A DNA stretch of 32,482 nt from Chelativorans alearensis (GCF_010993735.1 NZ_WQNI01000027.1:1-32482); one strand, 5' to 3'. Numbered from the stretch's first letter, positions 17,001 to 24,657 are shown. Program-made: numbers and translations. Notes: a model not told the origin generated them from the letters alone.

Positions 17001-19155
17001 GGGCAGGGGCCTGACCGTTTTTCGCCCGGCGATCACGGTCAAGCTGGAGCCTGGATCGCGCTCCTTCAATCGGCCGGACTTCGAACCGCTGCGGATGCAC
17101 TACGACGAGCAGACGCTCCAGATTCACATCATGGCCGAATATGCCCGGCAGGGCCTCGCCTCGATGGAACGGGCGCAGGCGCTCGTCGAGGACTATTTCA
17201 CGCTCGAGCGCCAGGGCTTTCTCGACCGCTGGCTCGCCTCCCGAAGTGCCGAGCTGCGGCGGCAGACCAGTCCCGACTCCTGGCGTGCGATCGTCGAGAA
17301 CCTGCGCAATCCGGTCCAGGCGCGCATCGTGGCCGACGACCGGGAGCTGACCAACGTGCTGGTCCTGGCCGGTCCCGGCTCGGGCAAGACGCGGGTTCTC
17401 GTCCACCGGATCGCCTATCTGGTTCGGGTCCGGCGCGAAAACCCGCGTGGAATCCTGTCACTCGCCTACAATCGCCATGCCGCAGTCGAGATCCGCACCC
17501 GCCTCGCTGAGCTCATCGGCGAGGATGCACGCGGGGTGACCGTCTGTACCTGCCACGGGCTCGCCATGCGCTTGGTTGGGGCCAGCTTTGCGGGCCGGAT
17601 AGACCGGATGGACACGGCACGTTTCGATCAGGTGATGCATGAAGCCATCGCACTCCTGAAAGGCGAAGGGCTTTCGCGGGAAGAGGCCGAAGCGCAGCGC
17701 GAGACGCTGTTGGAAGGCTACCGGTGGATCCTCGTCGACGAATATCAGGACATCGGCGCGGAGGAGTATGCCCTCATTTCGGCCGTTGCCGGCCGGTCGA
17801 TCGAGGACACCGACGCCCGCCTCAGCCTGTTCGCGGTGGGCGACGACGACCAGAACATCTATGCCTTTGCCGGTGCCTCGGTGGAGTTCATCCGGCGCTT
17901 CGAGGCGGATTACGACGCCCGCGCGAGCCATCTGATCGAAAACTACCGCTCCACCGCCAACATCATCCGGGCGGCCAACCTGGTGATCTCACCGGCGGCC
18001 GAACGCATGAAGGCCGGGCACGACATCGTCATCGACCGAAGCCGCCGGAATGCTAGAGAAGGAGGTCTGCTGGAAAAGCTCGATCCGATCGGGCGTGGAC
18101 GCGTGCAGATCCTGCATGGCGGCGGGGACCGCTACGCTCAGGCAGTCCATGCCGTTGACGAACTGCAGCGGATCGCCGGCCTCACGCCGGACTGGGACTG
18201 GAGCAAGGCCGCGGTCATCGCGCGGGAGTGGTCGTTCCTCATGCCCGTCCGCAGCCATTGCGAGGCTCAGGGCATTCCGGTCCAGGCCGCAAGCGACGAA
18301 CTGCCGAATTTCTGGCGCCTGCGGGAAACGCAGGCTCTGATCACCTGGCTGAAGGAGCGTTCAGCAGCGACGGTGAGCGTGGAGGTCATCACCGATTGGC
18401 TGGATCAGCGCGGATCGGACGGCTGGTGGACCACGCTCCGCGATGCCTGTGGTGAACTTGAGATCGAAGTTGGCGACGGCGAGATCTTCGTCAAAGATAT
18501 TCTCGAGTGGCTGGCAGAATGGGGGCGCGAGCTCCGGCGAAAGCAGACAGGGCTCCTGCTGCTTTCCGCCCATCGGGCGAAAGGCCTAGAGTTCGACCAT
18601 GTGGTCGTCCTCGACGGAAATTGGAACCGCAGATCTGGGACGGAAGACGCCGACGCGGCGCGCCGCCTCTATTATGTGGCGATGACGCGGGCAAAGCTGG
18701 GCCTGACGCTGATGTGCCACGATCTCGCCCGGCATCCGATCCTTACGTCCGTGCACGACCGAGCATTCCTGACCCGAGGCTCGGCAGCAGGGGCTCCCGA
18801 CACATCCCGGTGCCACAACCACTACCAGACACTCGACATGAGCCAGATCGATCTGTCCTTCGCCGGTCGCCTTAAGACGGGACACCCGAGTTTGGCAGCC
18901 ATCCGGCGGCTTCGTGTTGGCGACGAAGTCAAGCTCGATCGGGCGGGGAACCGATGGTTGTTACTGGATCGGGAGGGCAATACGGTCTCTCGTCTCTCCC
19001 AGAGCTACAAGCCACCGGAACAGGCGGTTTTCGCCAGGGGCCAAGTTGTGGCCGTCACCGTCCGCCGCCGCGAGGATTCCGACGCACAATACCACGCGAC
19101 CCTTCTCCAGGATCAGTGGGAGGTCGTCGTTCCCGAACTGGTCTTCGAGAAATGA
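14026..19155 (+). CDS. DEDD exonuclease-like / RecQ / UvrD helicase fusion (1709 residues)
   Basis: One protein with three enzymatic modules. Residues 19-145 look like a DEDD 3'-5' exonuclease: D23-x-E25 (Exo I), GHNILAFD with Asp80 (Exo II), DPELDA with Asp137 (Exo III). Residues ~285-735 are a RecQ-type SF2 helicase: PTGTGKS (325-331), DEAH (428-431) followed by the RecQ aromatic loop HCLSKWGQDFRP, LTATA (466-470), AFGMGIDKPDIR (590-601), QEAGRAGRDR (617-626), then a winged-helix-like part. Residues ~1085-1600 are a UvrD/PcrA-type SF1 helicase: AGPGSGKT (1115-1122), LVDEYQD (1236-1242), VGDDDQNIYAFAGA, ENYRST, SAHRAKGLEFD, YYVAMTRAK. A small beta-rich tail ends the protein. The start is GTG at 14026 with a weak Shine-Dalgarno. 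It stands alone, with no partner gene. Confidence 0.88.
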   Translation: MEQGTELDLESTAALLPRCLSIDLEVQPSTGKMVSFAAVRGASREAFVFHRGRLTDALLQLDDFAETAGFLLGHNILAFDLPHLEAAANDLRLLRKPAIDTLWLNPLAFPKNPYHHLVKHYQDGRLQGGHLSDPELDACLVLDLVQDQATALGALDRRNPDLAVAFHWLTTTGAHGEGFDAFFRAVRRQERPKAHSATSAVDRLLEGVACIHQVPTLFAFHETPGWPLAYALAWISVSGGDSVMPPWVRHQFPAASEIVRRLRDTPCSDQACAWCRTQNDPQGQLSKWFGFPGFRPEPKDEDGRPLQEKIVEAAIEGQSVLGILPTGTGKSICYQLPALAKFDKIGALTVVISPLVALMTDQVEGLRRQGISSCVAINGLLSLPERSEALDRVRLGDAAILLISPEQLRNPSVRTILKQREIGYWVIDEAHCLSKWGQDFRPDYRYISRFIREYSGDGQLAPLVCLTATAKPSVVRDILDHFQSRLGVELRLINGGAFRDNLAFEVIETTQPRKNGEILALLQNGLHPGNSSGAIVYCSTRNGTESVAGFLRGVGLPAEHFHAGLKPERKKEVQERFQRGELRVIAATNAFGMGIDKPDIRLVIHADIPGSLENYVQEAGRAGRDRRPARCILLFCGDDIERQFRLSAYARLTKREISAILRALRRLDSRTKRTGGVVATPGEIVRQELDREFTRDSATDDTRVKTAVAWLEESALLYRDENRVRVFPSCLKVPSLAAAQAILDRADLTPGYRSALVKLVQRLIEADPDQGISTDDLSGASGLTGHALNKALADLEHLGIASNDTNITVFLHLGVANGSRQRLTAACALEKDLIDRLRESMPDTDTHERSVLNLKAACQELRDLGHASVRPDVVERIVRGLARDGRDESKGIGSLAVRKRDRDHLSIALQREWGALAQTAEIRRAACNTLLAFLESQAEKGARGNDIQVEATLGALTGALSGDLEIRAHVQHLSKLLNRSLLWLHEQEVLILGRGLTVFRPAITVKLEPGSRSFNRPDFEPLRMHYDEQTLQIHIMAEYARQGLASMERAQALVEDYFTLERQGFLDRWLASRSAELRRQTSPDSWRAIVENLRNPVQARIVADDRELTNVLVLAGPGSGKTRVLVHRIAYLVRVRRENPRGILSLAYNRHAAVEIRTRLAELIGEDARGVTVCTCHGLAMRLVGASFAGRIDRMDTARFDQVMHEAIALLKGEGLSREEAEAQRETLLEGYRWILVDEYQDIGAEEYALISAVAGRSIEDTDARLSLFAVGDDDQNIYAFAGASVEFIRRFEADYDARASHLIENYRSTANIIRAANLVISPAAERMKAGHDIVIDRSRRNAREGGLLEKLDPIGRGRVQILHGGGDRYAQAVHAVDELQRIAGLTPDWDWSKAAVIAREWSFLMPVRSHCEAQGIPVQAASDELPNFWRLRETQALITWLKERSAATVSVEVITDWLDQRGSDGWWTTLRDACGELEIEVGDGEIFVKDILEWLAEWGRELRRKQTGLLLLSAHRAKGLEFDHVVVLDGNWNRRSGTEDADAARRLYYVAMTRAKLGLTLMCHDLARHPILTSVHDRAFLTRGSAAGAPDTSRCHNHYQTLDMSQIDLSFAGRLKTGHPSLAAIRRLRVGDEVKLDRAGNRWLLLDREGNTVSRLSQSYKPPEQAVFARGQVVAVTVRRREDSDAQYHATLLQDQWEVVVPELVFEK

Positions 19156-19380
19156 ATGAGCGATTCGACGGGGCCATTGATCTGGCATGGAGACGGTGTG
19201 ACGAAGGTCTATCCCGGGAGAATATTCATTGTAGGGACTTTGGGACATTGAATTCCACACGGCGAGTGTAGTTCTTATCCTGCGGGTATCCCTGCTGGCG
19301 GGCGCCATTCCCTCCTGAACTTTCCTGGGAATCTCGGCGGGTTCGAAGTTGGTTCCAGCCACGCTCGTCAGCAACTGATA

Positions 19381-20100
19381 TCATCGTATAAGCACCTCCC
19401 GCAGGGCAACCGCTACGAGAACGAAACCTGCGACCGCTTCGACCGTCCGCGTGAAGGCGGCGATGAGCCTAGGTCGCGTCTCCAGCAGCCGCGTCACCTG
19501 TTGACGGAAAAACACGGCGGTCACTGCGACAAGAGATAGTGTCGCCGCCACGCCCGCCATCATGGCAACGGCAAAGGCGATGCCCGCCTCAGGCACCCCG
19601 CGCGCGACCGCGAAGGTCATCACGAACGTCGTCAGCGGACACGGGATCAGTCCCGCCATGAAGCCCACAGCGGCTCCCTCTCGAGCACCGTGAACATGGT
19701 TTGCGCGCCTCAACGCCCGCCATAGCATCCACAGGCCGATGACACCGAGGAGGCCGCGGCTTAAGTCCTCGAGCAACGGTGCCCGGCCGACACTTCCGAG
19801 CGCAATCGACACCAGGGGAAGAGATAGCAGCACGATCAGGACGGCCATGCTCACATGCGTGAAAGACAGCGCCAGCGAAACCATCAGGCTGCGCGCCATT
19901 CCCGTGGACGATCCCGCGAGGTAGGTGGCAAGCACCGACTTGCTGTGTCCCGGGGTCATGGCGTGGACGGCGCCGAACACGATGCCCATCGGCAGGAAGG
20001 CGCCGAGCGCAGCCCAGCTGCCGCCGCTGGCAAACGCGCCTATACGGTCGGCGAACGTCAGATAGATCTCGCGTTGGACCTCAATAACCCATTGCAGCAT
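19381..20100 (-). CDS. NicO/RcnA-family nickel/cobalt exporter
   Basis: A 239-residue inner-membrane protein with about six hydrophobic segments. The family signature is GAVHAMTPGHSKS (residues 43-55, His46 and His52), and a second conserved segment, GLIPCPLTT, lies in the middle. NicO/RcnA proteins pump out Ni2+ and Co2+. It is shorter than RcnA because it lacks the long His-rich loop, though a short HVHGAREG stretch remains. It follows the MFS exporter by 27 bp and is last in the repressor-exporter operon, so it is probably de-repressed by the same metal. Confidence 0.85.
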   Translation of the reverse strand: MLQWVIEVQREIYLTFADRIGAFASGGSWAALGAFLPMGIVFGAVHAMTPGHSKSVLATYLAGSSTGMARSLMVSLALSFTHVSMAVLIVLLSLPLVSIALGSVGRAPLLEDLSRGLLGVIGLWMLWRALRRANHVHGAREGAAVGFMAGLIPCPLTTFVMTFAVARGVPEAGIAFAVAMMAGVAATLSLVAVTAVFFRQQVTRLLETRPRLIAAFTRTVEAVAGFVLVAVALREVLIR

Positions 20101-20127
20101 ACAGACCCAATCGTCACTCCTTACAGG

Positions 20128-21447
20128 TCATGGCTCGCGCGGCCATTGCGGATGCAGATCGTCGATGACAAAGGCGTGAGCATGGCGACGCTCCCCGCGC
20201 CGCGATCCTTCCGCCCAATGCGGATCGTCCTGGGCAAGGCCGGGATGCCGGTGCTCGACGACTTCCGGTTCGGAAGCCGGCCACACGAGGGCTGCTGTCA
20301 CGAGGGCGGCGGCCGCGATCGCGGCCAGGACCAGGAACGTCGCGGTGAGCCCGACAGAGGCGCCGAGCCATCCGGCCAGCGGATAGGTGACGAGCCAGCA
20401 GGCATGTGACAGCGCGAACTGTGCCGCGAACAAGGCGGGCCGGTCTTCAGCATGCGAGGAACGCCGCAGCAACCGGCCCGACGGCGTCTGGGCCGCAGAA
20501 TAGCCGAGGCCGATAACGAACCAGAGCAGCAGAAGGACCTGGTAGCCCGAGACGACGGCCCCTGCCACGAGACCGAGCGCCATGAGCAGCACGCCTGCCA
20601 GCATCGCCACACGGTCGGGTATGACTTCGAGCAGCCTTGGCAGGGCGAGTGCGGCGACCATCGACCCGCCGCCGAACGCCGCCAGCGCCAGCGCGGTCGC
20701 GCGCTGAGACAGGGCGAACTCGCCCTGCACGATGACCACCGTATTGACGATCGCCATCGCACCGGCGGCGGCGACCGCCATATTGACCGCAAGCAGGCCA
20801 CGCAGCCTCGGCGTGGCGAGATAGATGCGGGAGCCGCGCGTGGTCCGCTCATAGATGGGGCGCGGCGCGGACGGCCTGGGGCTCGGGAGCAGAACCGAGA
20901 CGACCAGAGCGGCCGATGCCAGGAAGCCGATCACGGTGCCGGCAAAAAGCGCATGAAAGCTCACAACCGTCAGCAGCGCGGCGGCGAGCATCGGGCTGAG
21001 AAGGCTTTCCAGATCGTAGGCCAATCGCGACAGGGAGAGTGCCCGCGTGTAGTCCTTCTCCTTGGGCAGGACGTCCGGAATGGTCGCCTGGAAGGTCGGC
21101 GTAAATCCCGCCGATGCCGATTGCAGCAGAAAGATCAGCACATAGACCTGCCAGACCTCGGCAACGAAGGGCAGCAGCACCGCGACGCCCCCGCGCACAA
21201 GATCAAGACTGACAAGCACGGCCCGCCGGGGCAACCGCTCGGCGAAGGCGGCGGCGATAGGCGCGACGCCGACATAGGCGATCATCTTGATCGCCAGCGC
21301 GGTTCCCAGCACCACGCCCGCCTCGCCGCCGGCCAGTTCGAACGCCAGAAGGCCAAGCGCGACCGTCGCCAGCCCGGTGCCGATCAGCGCGATCACCTGC
21401 GCGGCGAAGAGATGACGATAGGTGCGATTTGCGAGAATGCCGAGCAC
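20128..21447 (-). CDS. MFS metal exporter, NreB-like, with His-rich C-terminus
   Basis: A 439-residue major facilitator with about 12 membrane segments. It begins with the TYRHLFAAQVIALIGTGLA segment found in NreB-like nickel exporters and their relatives. The ~45-residue cytoplasmic tail is unusually rich in His (EHRHPG, DDPHWAEG, RRHAHAF, DDLHPQW), as in NreB, and would bind metal. The start is GTG at 21447 with AGGA 8 bases upstream, 9 bp after the CsoR/RcnR gene. Gene order repressor-MFS-NicO supports nickel or cobalt efflux, though the exact ion is inferred. Confidence 0.82.
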   Translation of the reverse strand: MLGILANRTYRHLFAAQVIALIGTGLATVALGLLAFELAGGEAGVVLGTALAIKMIAYVGVAPIAAAFAERLPRRAVLVSLDLVRGGVAVLLPFVAEVWQVYVLIFLLQSASAGFTPTFQATIPDVLPKEKDYTRALSLSRLAYDLESLLSPMLAAALLTVVSFHALFAGTVIGFLASAALVVSVLLPSPRPSAPRPIYERTTRGSRIYLATPRLRGLLAVNMAVAAAGAMAIVNTVVIVQGEFALSQRATALALAAFGGGSMVAALALPRLLEVIPDRVAMLAGVLLMALGLVAGAVVSGYQVLLLLWFVIGLGYSAAQTPSGRLLRRSSHAEDRPALFAAQFALSHACWLVTYPLAGWLGASVGLTATFLVLAAIAAAALVTAALVWPASEPEVVEHRHPGLAQDDPHWAEGSRRGERRHAHAFVIDDLHPQWPREP

Positions 21448-21456
21448 TGGGGCGTC

Positions 21457-21732
21457 CTAGAGGTACTTGGTGATCTCCTTGAACTCCGCGATCGAGCGCT
21501 GCTGCCCGGCGGGCAAGGCCTTCGCGGCATCGCCGAGGCAGTGATCGAGATGGTCACGGATGAGCGTCTTCTTGGCCTGACATATGGCCTTTTCGACTGC
21601 GTGCAGCTGCTGGGCGAGTTCAAGGCAAGGCCGTCCGCCTTCGATCATCGCGACCACGCTGCGCAGATGGCCTTCAGCGCGCTTCAGGCGCTTGACGATG
21701 GCGGGATGGGTGGAGTGAAGCGTTTCTAGCAT
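21457..21732 (-). CDS. CsoR/RcnR-family metal-sensing repressor
   Basis: A 91-residue all-helical DUF156 repressor. Cys36, His61 and Cys65 match the Cu(I) ligand set of CsoR. The N-terminal His residues (6 and 9) and an extra His64 recall the Ni/Co-binding RcnR/NreA/DmeR set. Metal specificity is therefore ambiguous from ligands alone, while the neighbours (NreB-like and NicO exporters) favour Ni/Co. The start is ATG at 21732 with GAGTGAGG just ahead. A C/G-tract palindrome typical of this family lies 10-28 bases upstream, implying autoregulation of the three-gene operon. Confidence 0.88.
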   Translation of the reverse strand: MLETLHSTHPAIVKRLKRAEGHLRSVVAMIEGGRPCLELAQQLHAVEKAICQAKKTLIRDHLDHCLGDAAKALPAGQQRSIAEFKEITKYL

Positions 21733-21741
21733 GCCTCACTC

Positions 21742-21760
21742 TATCCTCCCCTGGGGGATA
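21742..21760. promoter_or_regulatory. Probable CsoR/RcnR-type operator
   Basis: TATCCTCCCCTGGGGGATA has TATCC/GGATA arms flanking a CCCC-T-GGGG core. DUF156 repressors bind C/G-tracts flanked by AT-rich inverted repeats, and this one sits directly before the repressor gene. Occupancy here would block transcription of the downstream exporter operon. Confidence 0.65.
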
Positions 21761-21823
21761 CAGGCAAGGCTTAGGAGATGCCAGGCAGGAGGCTGCGGCA
21801 CTCTGCTGCGGCCCCCAAAAAGA

Positions 21824-21937
21824 TTATCCTCCGTGTACGGAGCGAACGATGCCCGCGAGATTGAAGGTGTGTGCCAGGAAAAGCAGTCCGGCGATAATGG
21901 CCAGGGTTTTATCGTCTATGACTTTCATACGGCCCAT
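21824..21937 (-). CDS. Small single-pass membrane protein (37 residues)
   Basis: An ATG at 21937, preceded by TTGAGG at 3 bases, opens 37 codons to a TAA at 21824. The product has a charged start (MGRMKVIDDK), one hydrophobic helix (about residues 12-25, LAIIAGLLFLAHTFN) and a short tail ending SVHGG. A second in-frame ATG lies at 21928. It is on the same strand as, and 91 bp ahead of, the metal repressor gene. Its ATG is only 11 bases beyond the 42-bp palindrome. I do not recognise the family. A role with the neighbouring metal transporters is suggested by position only. Confidence 0.5.
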   Translation of the reverse strand: MGRMKVIDDKTLAIIAGLLFLAHTFNLAGIVRSVHGG

Positions 21938-21948
21938 AGCCTCAACCC

Positions 21949-21990
21949 CTCTCAATAAAAAAAGCGAGTACTCACTTTTTTTATTGAGAG
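21949..21990. terminator. 42-bp near-perfect palindrome, probable bidirectional terminator
   Basis: The two 21-base arms (21949-21969 and 21970-21990) pair at 20 of 21 positions. The centre is GAGTACTC, flanked by A7 on one side and T7 on the other, then by CTCTCAATA/TATTGAGAG. On either strand the RNA would form a GC-containing hairpin followed by a U7 run, the layout of a two-way intrinsic terminator. It begins immediately after the stop codon of the MFS gene at 21991. An operator role cannot be excluded, because a TTGACT -35-like motif overlaps its right edge on the minus strand. Confidence 0.6.
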
Positions 21991-23250
21991 TCAACGCCGG
22001 TGAGACAGATCAGCGCCTATCTCCTTCCGCTCTTCCGGCGGCTTGATGTGGCGGAACCGCGCGAGCAGCAGCAGGTCATAGATTATCTTGAGCGCACCGC
22101 AGATCAGGAGCGGCCAAGCCTTGTAAGATGCAGCGAACAAGGCGCCGGCCAGGGCGGGACTGGCGGCCGCGGCGAGGCTGCGGGGGACGGAGGTGAAGCT
22201 CGCGGCGGCGGCGCGCTCGGCCTCCGTCACCACGGCCATGACGTAGGACGAGCGTGTCGGCACGTCCATCTGGGAAAGCGCGGCCCGGATCAGCAGCAGG
22301 GCAAGGGCAATGCTCAAGTTCGGCGCGAGCGCCGCCAGCATCAGGGCAATGCTAGAGGGAATGTGGGTGAATACCATCGTGTTGACGAGCCCGATGTGCC
22401 GCGACAGCCAGGCGGCGACGGGAAATGAGAAGGCCGACAGCACGCCTGACCAGAAGAAGAACACACCCGCAGCTGACAGCGACAGGTCGAACCGCTCGAA
22501 CAGCCACAGCGCCAGCAGCGACTGCACGACGAACCCGCCGGCGAAGGCATCGAGGCTGAAGAGTGCCGCGAGCCTGAAGACGATGGCGCGGGAGGGACCG
22601 AGCGCGGCGGCCGCCTCGCTTGCGGGCGGGCGCTTCGGGATGCGTGCATAGAACAGGCCGCCCAGGAGCCCGACAACCGCATAGAGGACGAACATCAGCT
22701 TGATCGCCATGAGCTGGCCGAGGCCGACGGTGGTCATCACATCGGGAATGGCCGAGGCGAGCGCGCCGACGGCACTTGCGAGCGCTCCTACCAAGCTGTA
22801 GCGGGCGAACATCCTCGTCCGATTGGCGTCACTCACTTCCCGCGTCAGCGCCGCATGCTCGATCGGCACAAACACGCTCACGCTGCCGGCAGACGGGTTG
22901 ATCGTGCCGGCGAAGGCCACGACTAGGAGCAGCGCATAGTCGTGAACAACGGCAAAGGCGACGCCGGTAGCGATCATCAGGCTCGCGGCCGCCAGCAGCA
23001 GCTGACGATGATCGAAACGCGCGCCGAGGAAGCCGACTCCGATAGTGAGTAGCGCAGAGCCGAGCAGCGAGGCGGTGGCGATGACGCCGACCTCAAGCGG
23101 GCTGAAGCCGAGCGCAAGCAGATAGACCGGCAGGAGGATGGCCACGAAGCCGTCGCTGAAATCGCGCAGTGCCCGCGCCGTGAAGAGACAGTTCGCAGGG
23201 TGGAGCCACGGGCGCGGCCGAGCGTCCGTTCGGGTGTCAGAGGAGTCCAT
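21991..23250 (-). CDS. MFS transporter coupled to chrA
   Basis: A major facilitator of 419 residues with about 12 membrane segments. The ATG at 23250 is chosen over an in-frame TTG at 23280. It overlaps the 3' end of chrA by 14 bp, so the two are translationally coupled. The cytoplasmic A-type loop LGARFDHRQ after the second segment and the conserved DVPTRSSYVMAVV segment are visible. MFS genes of this kind often follow chrA in chromate clusters, where their role is not well defined. The substrate is unknown. Transcription probably ends at the palindrome just after its stop. Confidence 0.8.
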   Translation of the reverse strand: MDSSDTRTDARPRPWLHPANCLFTARALRDFSDGFVAILLPVYLLALGFSPLEVGVIATASLLGSALLTIGVGFLGARFDHRQLLLAAASLMIATGVAFAVVHDYALLLVVAFAGTINPSAGSVSVFVPIEHAALTREVSDANRTRMFARYSLVGALASAVGALASAIPDVMTTVGLGQLMAIKLMFVLYAVVGLLGGLFYARIPKRPPASEAAAALGPSRAIVFRLAALFSLDAFAGGFVVQSLLALWLFERFDLSLSAAGVFFFWSGVLSAFSFPVAAWLSRHIGLVNTMVFTHIPSSIALMLAALAPNLSIALALLLIRAALSQMDVPTRSSYVMAVVTEAERAAAASFTSVPRSLAAAASPALAGALFAASYKAWPLLICGALKIIYDLLLLARFRHIKPPEERKEIGADLSHRR

Positions 23251-24640
23251 AGGCGAGCCCCGCAAGGGAACAGGCGGCAAGCACCTTCAACATGCCGACC
23301 TTAAAGCGGAACACGGCGACCAACGCGCCGAGGGTAAGCACGAGCGAGGCCGCATTCACCGAGCTCAGGATCGGCACATCGATACCCATGCCGAAGCCGC
23401 TCACCTCGATCAGCTCGCCGAAGAGTACGTGCAGCCCGAACCACACCGCGAGATTGAGGATGACGCCGACGACGGCGGCGGTGATCGTTGCCAAGGCGGC
23501 CGAAAGCGCTCGGTTGCTGCGCAGCGCCTCGACATAGGGCGCGCCGAGGAATATCCACAGGAAGCAGGGCGTAAAGGTCACCCAGGTGGTGAGAAGCCCG
23601 GCGAGCGTGCCGGCCACCAGCGGATCGAGCGAACCAGGCGCACGGAAGGCGCCCATGAACCCGACGAACTGCGTAACCATGATGAGCGGCCCGGGCGTGG
23701 TCTCGGCCATCCCAAGCCCGTCCAGCATCTCGCCGGGCTGGAGCCACTGATAGGTCTCCACCGCCTGCTGCGCGACATAGGCGAGAACGGCATACGCGCC
23801 GCCGAAGGTCACCACGGCCATCTTGGAGAAGAAGACGGCGATGTCGGCAAAGACATTGCCGGGACCGAGCGCGGCTAGCAGGGCTGCGACCGGCGCAAGC
23901 CACAAAACCAGGAAGACACTCGCGATCTTCAGCGCCCAAGCCACGGAAGGCCGCGCATGGGTCGGGATCGTCTCGCCGAGGATGCTGTCGGCATCGGCAA
24001 TCTGCCTGTCGCCCACCTTGCCGTGCCCGTTGGCGGCGAGGAAGGGGGCGAGGCCCGCGCGGCCGCCGGCAAAGCCGATCAGGGCCGCCGTCAGGATGAT
24101 CAGAGGAAACGGCACGTGGAAGAAGAAGATGGCGATGAAGGCGGCGGCCGCGAGCGCCACCATGACGTTGTTCTTGAGGGCGCGTCTGCCCACACGTACC
24201 ACGGCCTCGAGTACGATGGCGAGCACCGCCGCCTTCAGCCCGAAGAACAGCGCCTCGACGGCGCCGACATTGCCGAACAGCGCATAGATCCAGCTCAGAC
24301 CCATGATGGCGATGACGCCCGGCAGCACGAACAGGATGCCGGCGACGAGCCCACCCTTGGTCTTGTGGAGGAGCCAGCCGATATAGACGGCGAGCTGCTG
24401 CGCCTCCGGTCCCGGCAGAAGCATGCAGTAGTTGAGCGCGTGCAGGAAGCGCGTCTCGCCGATCCAGCGCTTCTCCTCAACGATGATCCGGTGCATCACG
24501 GCGATCTGCCCGGCCGGGCCGCCGAAGGAGAGCGCCGCCACTCGAGCCCAGACGCGGACGGCCTCTCCGAAGGGGATGCCGTGGTCGGGCGCATCGTCGC
24601 GCTCGATGGATTGCGTGTTGTTGCTTGCGAGCTTGTTCAT
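23237..24640 (-). CDS. chrA: Chromate efflux transporter ChrA
   Basis: A 467-residue two-domain CHR-family transporter. The N-terminal repeat contains ALSFGGPAGQIAVMHR and YCMLLPGPEAQQLAVYIGW. The C-terminal repeat contains VVTFGGAYAVLAYV and GLGMAETTPGPLIMVTQFVGF. These two FGGP/PGP motif sets are diagnostic. It exports chromate from the cytoplasm. The ATG at 24640, with AGGG upstream, is preferred, and a GTG at 24661 is in frame and overlaps the stop of a 23-codon upstream frame. The usual regulator ChrB is not present beside it. Confidence 0.92.
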   Translation of the reverse strand: MNKLASNNTQSIERDDAPDHGIPFGEAVRVWARVAALSFGGPAGQIAVMHRIIVEEKRWIGETRFLHALNYCMLLPGPEAQQLAVYIGWLLHKTKGGLVAGILFVLPGVIAIMGLSWIYALFGNVGAVEALFFGLKAAVLAIVLEAVVRVGRRALKNNVMVALAAAAFIAIFFFHVPFPLIILTAALIGFAGGRAGLAPFLAANGHGKVGDRQIADADSILGETIPTHARPSVAWALKIASVFLVLWLAPVAALLAALGPGNVFADIAVFFSKMAVVTFGGAYAVLAYVAQQAVETYQWLQPGEMLDGLGMAETTPGPLIMVTQFVGFMGAFRAPGSLDPLVAGTLAGLLTTWVTFTPCFLWIFLGAPYVEALRSNRALSAALATITAAVVGVILNLAVWFGLHVLFGELIEVSGFGMGIDVPILSSVNAASLVLTLGALVAVFRFKVGMLKVLAACSLAGLAYGLL

Positions 24641-24657
24641 CAATCCATCCCTGCGCG

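Noticed and set aside
14026-19155. Assignment of the helicase fusion to a named anti-phage system such as Gabija
   Set aside because: Gabija's UvrD-like helicase is a separate gene with an OLD-type nuclease partner; no such partner or other known defence gene is present here.
19156-19380. Short plus-strand frame of 31 codons after the helicase stop
   Set aside because: No conserved pattern and no promoter or ribosome site clearly separate from the helicase gene; nothing recognisable in this gap.
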